The translations under genes and the position numbers were made by a program. The notes under the pieces are model-generated. The model did no database searches. It was given only the letters and a program-made list of their open reading frames with translations, and was not told where the DNA came from. DNA of 30,379 nucleotides from Microcystis aeruginosa W13-11 (GTDB lineage: Bacteria; Cyanobacteriota; Cyanobacteriia; Cyanobacteriales; Microcystaceae): positions 1 through 30,379 of the forward strand of contig JAADBR010000033.1 of NCBI GenBank assembly GCA_009995705.1. The letters run 5' to 3'. Of the stretch, positions 1 to 4,663 are shown piece after piece. Positions within the stretch are counted from its first letter, which is position 1; every line of letters starts with the position of its first letter.

Positions 1-35
1 GTTTTAATTGCTTCTACGACTTCACTAAATGTCAT
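1..35 (-). CDS. 5' end of a gene cut by the window edge (antitoxin-like N-terminus)
   Basis: An ATG at 35-33 on the minus strand opens a frame that reads MTFSEVVEAIK and runs off the left end of the window. A good Shine-Dalgarno sequence (AAGGAGAT) lies a few bases upstream, which supports this as a true start. Short cyanobacterial proteins with a similar N-terminus are often the antitoxin-like first gene of two-gene modules, but eleven residues cannot establish that. It lies downstream, on the same strand, of the DUF433/PIN-like pair and the attC-like site at 246-334, so it could be the next cassette gene. Confidence 0.55.
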   Translation of the reverse strand, partial: MTFSEVVEAIK

Positions 36-75
36 ATTTATCTCCTTAAAGATTTTATATATTTGTTTCTATATA

Positions 76-93
76 TAGTTTATCAGTGATCGC
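76..93. promoter_or_regulatory. 18-bp motif shared with 1260-1277, upstream of two small minus-strand genes
   Basis: TAGTTTATCAGTGATCGC occurs here and again at 1260-1277 with one change (T for G in the middle). Each copy lies upstream of a minus-strand start: 41 bases before the gene at 35, and 126 bases before the DUF433 gene at 1134. It could be a shared promoter element or operator, or just a dispersed intergenic repeat. No assay-like evidence separates these. Confidence 0.3.
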
Positions 94-178
94 CGATAAC
101 TTCAAGGTTTTTTTCTTAGAATATCTTAGGGAAGTGTAACGTATAAATATTACAAATTTATCACAATTAAAAGTAAAA

Positions 179-222
179 AGGTGCGTTAAGTAACGCACCC
201 TACCAGATCGGCGATCGCATAC
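179..222. repeat. Palindromic GTGCGTTA/TAACGCAC repeat, short copy
   Basis: A short hairpin-forming copy, GGTGCGTTA-AG-TAACGCACC, is followed by CTACCAGATCGGCGATCGCA. The same tail follows the longer copies at 1352-1450 and 1528-1627. Repeats of this type are common between cyanobacterial genes. This copy lies just beyond the R' end of the attC-like site at 246-334. Confidence 0.75.
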
Positions 223-245
223 TGAGATGATGCGATCGCTGCTTG

Positions 246-334
246 GTCTAACGTTCCCAATCACCCGCCGCAGATAGACTTTGCATCATAACTGATTAGC
301 TTTCGTCGGTCGGTGTGCATTGGGGTTGTTATGC
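246..334 (-). other. attC-like integron recombination site no. 2
   Basis: Read on the minus strand, the site starts with R''-like GCATAAC (334-328) and ends with a perfect GTTRRRY core, GTTAGAC (252-246). The arms pair as CCCAAT with ATTGGG, CAC with GTG, CCG with CGG and CCG with CGG: 15 pairs (256-270 with 307-324). Three unpaired bases (318, 314, 310) all fall on the L'' arm, as expected for extrahelical bases that fix attC polarity. The length is 89 bp with a loop of 36. R'' departs from RYYYAAC at one position. The site begins 33 bp after the stop codon of the PIN-like gene, the usual place for a cassette attC. Confidence 0.7.
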
Positions 335-367
335 CGTGTCACCAACAGATATGATGCGCCAATCACC

Positions 368-760
368 TTATGGAATAAACAACCGACCAGCCCCCATATA
401 GTCTTGGATATCGATCACAATTTCTACAAGCCTTTCAACGCAGCGTTCTCGATAGTCAGATTCATTGACCCTATCCGGATCGCCAATCGTAATGATCGGA
501 AATGAAGTCGGTTGATTTTCTTCACGCATTACTTGTTCCAACGAGTCTTCACCCTTCGCATTCCGGTTTGCCGTAAGTAAGAGCATCCCGTTGGTTTGGG
601 CAAATCTCCAAACTACTCGATCATTGCTGTCTGCGGGTAAGCCAACGTCTTCAAATGTCCTCAACCGAATTAGAGCGAGATCTAATAACCCGCTAACAAC
701 AAGACTTCCAGAGATCAGAATTGCCTGCCGATTCAAGTTGTAATCAGCCAGAACAATCAT
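368..760 (-). CDS. PIN-like DUF5615-family protein, probable toxin
   Basis: A 130-residue protein that looks like the DUF5615 / Mut7-C-type PIN-like group. It has an early acidic residue (MIVLADYN, D6) and a central LLTANRN segment, the usual layout of these putative ribonucleases. Its ATG overlaps the end of the upstream DUF433 gene by four bases, so the two are probably co-translated. DUF433 + DUF5615 is a recurring pairing in cyanobacteria and is generally treated as a toxin-antitoxin-like module. Toxicity and RNase activity are inferred from the family and the context. The attC-like site follows directly, which suggests the pair is cassette-borne. Confidence 0.75.
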   Translation of the reverse strand: MIVLADYNLNRQAILISGSLVVSGLLDLALIRLRTFEDVGLPADSNDRVVWRFAQTNGMLLLTANRNAKGEDSLEQVMREENQPTSFPIITIGDPDRVNESDYRERCVERLVEIVIDIQDYMGAGRLFIP

Positions 761-1134
761 TGCTTCTTCGCTTCCCGCTTTGCTCTCCGTTCCTGAAGTT
801 TAGCTCTAACCGCTTCATAGCCTGGACGAGGAGGAGTAGCAGCGATTCGAGCAAAACGTTCGCGATTCCTCTCTTCCCAAAATTGTTTAGTTTCTGCGGC
901 AGTCTTTAAAACCTCCTGATACTCTGCTTCCACTTCTGTTCGATGTGTTTCAATGTAGGAAAGGGCAGCATGAATCTGAGCATCTGTAAGATTGAATGCA
1001 TCACGAATAAACTTGGGTGGGTACTGAGCTTTGAGATAATCCATCACGTCATACAGAGTAATACGAGTACCCGCAATTGTAAGCCCTCGTTCTGTGCGGA
1101 TTATAGCTGTTTGTCCACTCGATGCCAGTGCCAT
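757..1134 (-). CDS. DUF433 domain protein, probable antitoxin of the PIN-like pair
   Basis: 125 residues from the ATG at 1134. The DUF433 helix-turn-helix-like domain covers about residues 10-60, with GLTIAGTRITLYDVMDYLK and then helices around PPKFIRDAFNLTDAQIHAAL. A charged Lys/Arg-rich helical tail (about 65-125) could contact the toxin or nucleic acid. The frame is open up to 1197, but those 21 extra residues do not resemble the family, and the family motif fits a start at 1134. No strong ribosome binding site is visible. The stop overlaps the start of the PIN-like gene by four bases. Role as antitoxin or repressor is inferred from the pairing. Confidence 0.75.
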   Translation of the reverse strand: MALASSGQTAIIRTERGLTIAGTRITLYDVMDYLKAQYPPKFIRDAFNLTDAQIHAALSYIETHRTEVEAEYQEVLKTAAETKQFWEERNRERFARIAATPPRPGYEAVRAKLQERRAKREAKKQ

Positions 1135-1197
1135 AGCAGTCTTAGCTTTTAACCATTTAGTTCCATAGTAGCGCACAAAAAAAGCAAGGGGAGCCAA

Positions 1198-1351
1198 CGC
1201 CCCCCAACGACTGATTCACAAAATCCTTAATCCTCGACCCAGACTGCTTACCATGATTTTAGTTTATCATTGATCGCTTTATCAAGTCAGGTGCAACGTT
1301 GTGTTATGCCTGATCGCTTTGGCAATCACTTAATCTTCAAGATCGATATGA
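1198..1351. other. Intergenic stretch with a possible half attC site (1285-1308)
   Basis: No gene is supported between the DUF433 gene and the repeats. It contains the second copy of the 18-bp motif (1260-1277). On the minus strand at 1308-1285 it also carries GGCATAAC followed by GTTGCACCTGAC, which resembles the R''/L'' half of an attC, with the same R'' as the site at 246-334. No matching L'/R' half was found, so this may be a decayed or truncated site. Confidence 0.3.
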
Positions 1352-1450
1352 TGTAGCCTGTGTTAGCGTCAGCGTAACGCACGAATTTTGAACATTAGGT
1401 AAGGTGCGTTACATTTCATTAACGCACCCTACAAGATCGGCGATCGCACT
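1352..1450. repeat. About 99-bp palindrome-containing repeat, copy A
   Basis: Contains GTGTTAGCGTCAGCGTAACG, a linker, then the hairpin GGTGCGTTA-CATTTCAT-TAACGCACC, and ends in ACAAGATCGGCGATCGCACT. Copy B at 1528-1627 matches it base for base except at a few positions. No transposase is present, so this is a non-autonomous dispersed element of the MITE or REP kind. Confidence 0.85.
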
Positions 1451-1527
1451 ACTTGATTAATTTTTTGATTCATATAAAAGATTTGGATCAATATGTAAAG
1501 CATTAAGAAAAATCTGAAAACAACAAA

Positions 1528-1627
1528 TGTAGGGTGTGTTAGCGTCAGCGTAACGCACGAATTTTGAAGATTAGGTAAGGTGCGTTACATTTCATTAACG
1601 CACCTTACAAGATCGGCGATCGCACTT
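1528..1627. repeat. About 99-bp palindrome-containing repeat, copy B
   Basis: Nearly identical to copy A and in the same orientation, 176 bp further on. Its right end enters the minus-strand reading frame at 1595-1783 and supplies that frame's last codons and its TAA stop, so it may have inserted into the 3' end of a small gene. Confidence 0.85.
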
Positions 1628-1783
1628 CTTCAAGGCAAGTACTAATCCCGCTCCTCCCAGAGTGGTTAATATCCATTTGGGAAATCCTGACATTCCTCTT
1701 TTCTCAAGCTCATTACCAACAGTATCTGACGAAACAGCACCGAGGGTAGCTTCTGCAATGAAATCAATAATGGGGTTAATCAT
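1595..1783 (-). CDS. Small hypothetical membrane protein, 3' end altered by repeat copy B
   Basis: A 62-residue frame from ATG 1783: an amphipathic N-terminal half (MINPIIDFIAEATLGAV), then a hydrophobic segment WILTTLGGAGLVLAL (about residues 37-51), consistent with one membrane span. The last eleven or so residues (KCDRRSCKVR) and the stop lie inside the palindromic repeat, so the original C-terminus was probably different. The start is 29 bp downstream of the G/TT cleavage point of the attC-like site at 1807-1883, the spacing expected for the first gene of a following cassette. I do not recognise a family. It could be non-functional. Confidence 0.4.
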   Translation of the reverse strand: MINPIIDFIAEATLGAVSSDTVGNELEKRGMSGFPKWILTTLGGAGLVLALKKCDRRSCKVR

Positions 1784-1806
1784 GGTATTCGTAATTTCCG
1801 ATGAAA

Positions 1807-1883
1807 GTCTAACGCCAGGCCTGAGCTGCTGGGAGCAGCAGGAGCGGACGCTGTTCCCAGTCAGCTCCAGGCCCTTGTTCGGC
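1807..1883 (-). other. attC-like integron recombination site no. 1
   Basis: Read on the minus strand: R'' GCCGAAC (1883-1877), paired arms, R' GTTAGAC (1813-1807), a perfect GTTRRRY core. Arm pairs are 1818-1823 with 1868-1873, 1824-1828 with 1862-1866, and 1829-1834 with 1855-1860, with two further pairs inside: 19 in total. The only bulges are 1867 and 1861 (G and A on the minus strand), both on the L'' arm as in known attC sites. Length 77 bp is within the usual range. R'' is the exact complement of GTTCGGC at 2538-2532, the start of the same cassette, as expected because R'' matches the 5' end of its own cassette. Confidence 0.85.
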
Positions 1884-2537
1884 TCCGATCTGCGCCCCCG
1901 CACGACTCTAGCCTGCCGTGCCCCCTACCCGTGTCCTCATGGAAAAACGGGTCCTGATACCTTGTCTTCGTTTCGATCACGCCTGGCGCGTTCCGATGGC
2001 GACGACTACGGCGACACGCCCTCAATCACGAAGAAACGCGATTTGGATGCCCCGCGACGAATGGGCGCCACCTCGCGGTACTCGGGTGAGTTCCAGAACT
2101 TTTGCAGGTCTGCCATGCTGGGAAACTGCACCACCGCGACGCGGCCCGCAGGTTCTGCCCCTTCCAGTGACTCAATCTTGCCCCCGCGTGCAAGGTATTG
2201 CCCGCCATATTGCGCAACGATTTGGGCTGCCTTTGGGATATAGGGTTTGTAGGCCTCGGTATCCGTGACCTGCACCTCGGCGATGAGGTACGCGCGCGGA
2301 GTGCTCTGCGCGTGAAGCATCTGGACCCCTACTGCGCCAATGACCGCACCGGCTACTGCAACAACAGCGAGTTTCCACCACACTCTCATACGGTCCTCCT
2401 TTAATAGTGCTCCGGACATGGATGGCCTCTTTCTGGGTACATTGGACATAGGACGGTTGCAGGATGAGCACTTGCGGTGACACACGTCAGGACATAAAGC
2501 ACCACCTCCCCTCACTCCCCTTCGTTGAGTGGCCGAA
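1813..2537 (-). mobile_element. 725-bp integron-type gene cassette carrying a DUF1330 gene
   Basis: The unit runs from TTCGGC (after G2538) to the G of the R' core at 1813. It contains one gene in the expected orientation and ends in an attC. It is plainly richer in G+C than the AT-rich DNA on both sides, and the composition switches at the two predicted recombination points. No integrase gene or other attC is seen between 2538 and 3076. The left neighbour at the insertion point is AT-rich (TATATAG/TTCGGC), unlike an attC arm, so insertion was into an attI or a secondary GTT site. Removing the unit would recreate TATAG-TTAGAC. Confidence 0.75.
2006..2389 (-). CDS. Exported DUF1330 domain protein, cassette-encoded
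   Basis: 127 residues from ATG 2389, chosen because AAAGGAGG sits at ideal spacing upstream; the frame stays open to 2515, but that extension has no such signal. Residues 1-31 form a signal peptide (basic MRVWWK, then a hydrophobic AVVAVAGAVIGAVGV core, likely cleavage after LHA). The mature part fits DUF1330, a dimeric alpha-beta barrel-like fold of unknown function: EVQVTDTEAYKPY, GGQYLARGGKIESLEG, RVAVVQFPS and WNSPEYREVAPIRRGA. Codon use is GC-rich and unlike the neighbours, which with the flanking attC indicates horizontal acquisition, probably from a high-GC bacterium. No enzymatic role can be assigned. Confidence 0.85.
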   Translation of the reverse strand: MRVWWKLAVVAVAGAVIGAVGVQMLHAQSTPRAYLIAEVQVTDTEAYKPYIPKAAQIVAQYGGQYLARGGKIESLEGAEPAGRVAVVQFPSMADLQKFWNSPEYREVAPIRRGASKSRFFVIEGVSP

Positions 2538-2550
2538 CTATATAATATAC

Positions 2551-2670
2551 AGAAACTTTCCTTATACTGCGCTAAATACGCACTTTTTCAAGAATCTTTC
2601 CGTATATTACGCTCAAGTGGAGTGATCGCAAGAATCTTTCCGTATATCACGTCCAAAAGCGTGTTAGCTA
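2551..2670. repeat. Three repeats with an exact 40-bp period next to the cassette edge
   Basis: Units start at 2551, 2591 and 2631. Each opens with a conserved core of about 21 bp, AGAATCTTTCCGTATATTACG (the first unit diverges as AGAAACTTTCCTTATACTGCG), followed by about 19 variable bases. The array begins 13 bp beyond the cassette junction at 2538. It could be an iteron-like binding array, part of an attI-like region, or a decayed repeat. Three units and divergent cores argue against a CRISPR. Confidence 0.65.
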
Positions 2671-3036
2671 GAGCAGCATACTGTAAACAGCACTAATTGT
2701 TGTCGTTTTTTAGGGGTGATCGGCAACATTGCTGTCATTTTACCCCTAGTTTTCTCTCTTGGCTCAGTCTGTAACCAATCTTTACAAAGCTGTAACTTGA
2801 TCCCAGGGAATAAGTTAATCCAGCATTAGGCGATCGCTCCTCAGCAATTGAGAAAGTTTTCACAACGTCCAATGGTAGAAAGCAATTATTGTCCAGATCA
2901 GCGATCGCTGAATAATTGCCTCACGATTAGCATTGACGTTACCGATAATCATGGAAATAAATTTGCCCCCATCAAACCCACTCGATCAACTGCGCTCTTT
3001 TTGGTCCCTAACATCGGAAAAAATCCTCAATAAGGC
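2671..3036. other. Intergenic region upstream of fumC
   Basis: No convincing gene. It holds a long-loop inverted repeat, TAGGGGT (2711-2717) with ACCCCTA (2742-2748), and two GCGATCGC-type sites. A short plus-strand frame here (2848-3033) has no family resemblance and no ribosome binding site, so I leave it out. Confidence 0.5.
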
Positions 3037-3066
3037 TTGACAAACTAGCTAGACTTGACTTATAAT
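3037..3066 (+). promoter_or_regulatory. Sigma-70-type promoter of fumC
   Basis: TTGACA at 3037-3042 and TATAAT at 3061-3066 are separated by 18 bp. Both hexamers match the consensus. Transcription would begin near 3073, giving a leader of about 65 bases before the fumC ATG at 3140. Confidence 0.7.
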
Positions 3067-3139
3067 TATTTTTATAATGGGGATCCGTGTCGTCCTGGAG
3101 ACCCTCTCTTTTCGGGTCAGATGCAGAAGTAACTTAAAG

Positions 3140-4543
3140 ATGACAGAATTTCGCATCGAGAAAGACAGCATGGGAGAAATTCCCGTACCTACCGATAAAC
3201 TTTGGGGAGCGCAGACCCAAAGATCCCTACAATACTTTAGTATCGGTGATAATCTCATGCCCCGGGAGATGATCCGGTCCTATGCCATTCTCAAAAAAGC
3301 CTGTGCAATTGTCAATCAGCAAAAACAGCGCTTGAGTGAGGAGAGAAAAAATCTTATCTGTCAAGTCTGTGATGAAATTTTAGCCGGACAACACGCGGAT
3401 AACTTTCCCCTCTACGTTTGGATGACGGGAAGTGGCACCCAATTTAACATGAACATCAACGAAGTCATCTCCAATCGTTGCAGTCAACTGACGGGGAATC
3501 CTCTGGGGAGCAAAACCCCCGTGGATCCCAACGATCATGTTAATATGTCCCAATCGACTAATGATTCCTTTCCCTCGGCCATGTATATTGCCGTTGCCTT
3601 GGCAGTCAAGGAAAAATTAATTCCCAGTCTGCAACTATTACGGAATAGTCTCGATGAAAAAGCCCAATTATGGGCAAATATAGTTAAAATTGGTCGCACT
3701 CACCTACAGGATGCCACTCCCTTAACCCTCGGACAAGAATTCTCCGGTTATGTGGGTTTATTAGATGATGGCAGCGATTGGCTAGAAAAATGTCTAGAAA
3801 AAGTGTATCGTTTATCCTTGGGAGGAACAGCAGTCGGTACGGGAATTAATGCTCCTCTCGGTTTTGCTGAAGATGTGGCTGCCGAAATCGCTAATCTGAC
3901 CAAATTACCCTTTATTACCGCTCCTAATAAGTTTACCGTGCAAGGTTCCCACGATGCTCTGGTTTTTTTGAGCGGAGGACTGAAAACTATCGCTAGTTCC
4001 CTCTATAAAATTGCTAATGATATCCGTTTACTTAGCTGTGGTCCCCGTTGTGGAATCGGAGAATTACAGCTGCCAGAAAATGAACCGGGTTCTTCAATCA
4101 TGCCGGGGAAAGTTAATCCCACCCAATGCGAAGCTTTATCGATGATAGCAGTGCAGGTGATGGCTAATGATTTAGCGGTGACGATGGGAGGCGCCGGGGG
4201 ATATCTGGAGATGAATGTCTATAAACCGCTCTTGATTCATAATCTCATGCAGTCTATCCGTTTGCTCACGGATGGTTGCGCTAATTTCTGTCAGTTTTTG
4301 GTTCAGGGGATGACTGCTAATCAAAAACAAATTGAGACTTTTTTAAATCAATCCTTGATGCTGGTAACTGCTTTAAGTCCCGTGATTGGCTACCAAAAGG
4401 CTGCCTACGTCGCTCATTATGCCCTAGAAAAGGATTTAACCCTGAAAGCGGCAGCCTTGCAACTAGGATACATCGAGGAAGAGGATTTTGATCGCATTGT
4501 TGACCCCGCTAAGATGGTCAATCCCTACGTTGCCGATGGTTAA
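3140..4543 (+). CDS. fumC: Class II fumarate hydratase
   Basis: Interconverts fumarate and malate in the cytosolic TCA branch. In cyanobacteria it also returns fumarate from purine and arginine synthesis. The 467-residue protein has the expected length and keeps the catalytic residues at the positions used in E. coli FumC: the GRTHLQD motif with H188, and the superfamily signature [11 protein letters not shown] at 317-327 with S318. The substrate-binding motifs [14 protein letters not shown] (96-109) and [10 protein letters not shown] (137-146) are also present. The frame is open to 3077, but homologues begin near [12 protein letters not shown], so I place the start at 3140. A consensus promoter lies upstream and a hairpin follows the stop, so it is probably monocistronic. 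Confidence 0.95.
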   Translation: MTEFRIEKDSMGEIPVPTDKLWGAQTQRSLQYFSIGDNLMPREMIRSYAILKKACAIVNQQKQRLSEERKNLICQVCDEILAGQHADNFPLYVWMTGSGTQFNMNINEVISNRCSQLTGNPLGSKTPVDPNDHVNMSQSTNDSFPSAMYIAVALAVKEKLIPSLQLLRNSLDEKAQLWANIVKIGRTHLQDATPLTLGQEFSGYVGLLDDGSDWLEKCLEKVYRLSLGGTAVGTGINAPLGFAEDVAAEIANLTKLPFITAPNKFTVQGSHDALVFLSGGLKTIASSLYKIANDIRLLSCGPRCGIGELQLPENEPGSSIMPGKVNPTQCEALSMIAVQVMANDLAVTMGGAGGYLEMNVYKPLLIHNLMQSIRLLTDGCANFCQFLVQGMTANQKQIETFLNQSLMLVTALSPVIGYQKAAYVAHYALEKDLTLKAAALQLGYIEEEDFDRIVDPAKMVNPYVADG

Positions 4544-4625
4544 TTGTCTGAGGGGATAACTGCTGTAAAAATCAGAGGTCGCAGGCAGGCACGGATTCCG
4601 ATTATACATACAAGTGTAAAGCAAG

Positions 4626-4650
4626 CGGCGGGATTTGTCAAGCCCCGCCG
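4626..4650. terminator. GC-rich hairpin between convergent fumC and the Asp-box protein gene
   Basis: CGGCGGG (4626-4632) pairs with CCCGCCG (4644-4650) around an 11-base loop. It lies between the 3' ends of two convergent genes. There is no clean T-run on the plus side (GTCAAAATTT follows), so it is a plausible but imperfect bidirectional terminator. Confidence 0.5.
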
Positions 4651-4663
4651 GTCAAAATTTCTC

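Noticed and set aside
55..264. 69-codon minus-strand frame at the left end
   Set aside because: It reads through the palindromic repeat and part of the attC-like site and has no coding character.
1191..1308. Complete third attC using GTTGGCT at 1197-1191 as R'
   Set aside because: The inner arms do not pair with GTTGCACCTGAC, and the core departs from GTTRRRY; only the R''/L'' half is attC-like.
1784..1903. N-terminal extension of the small ORF at 1595-1783 (reading NKGLELTGNSVRSC)
   Set aside because: This stretch is the translation of the attC-like site itself, so it is not protein-coding.
1662..2268. Long plus-strand open frames across the GC-rich block
   Set aside because: They are antisense to the DUF1330 gene, lack ribosome binding sites and resemble no family; open frames are expected by chance in GC-rich DNA.
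1813..2537. GC-rich block as assembly contamination
   Set aside because: Its ends coincide with matched attC boundary boxes (GCCGAAC / GTTCGGC and GTTAGAC). A random chimera would not produce that.
2551..2670. Regular 40-bp spaced repeats as a CRISPR array
   Set aside because: Only three units, the first strongly diverged, cores shorter than usual, and no cas genes in the window.
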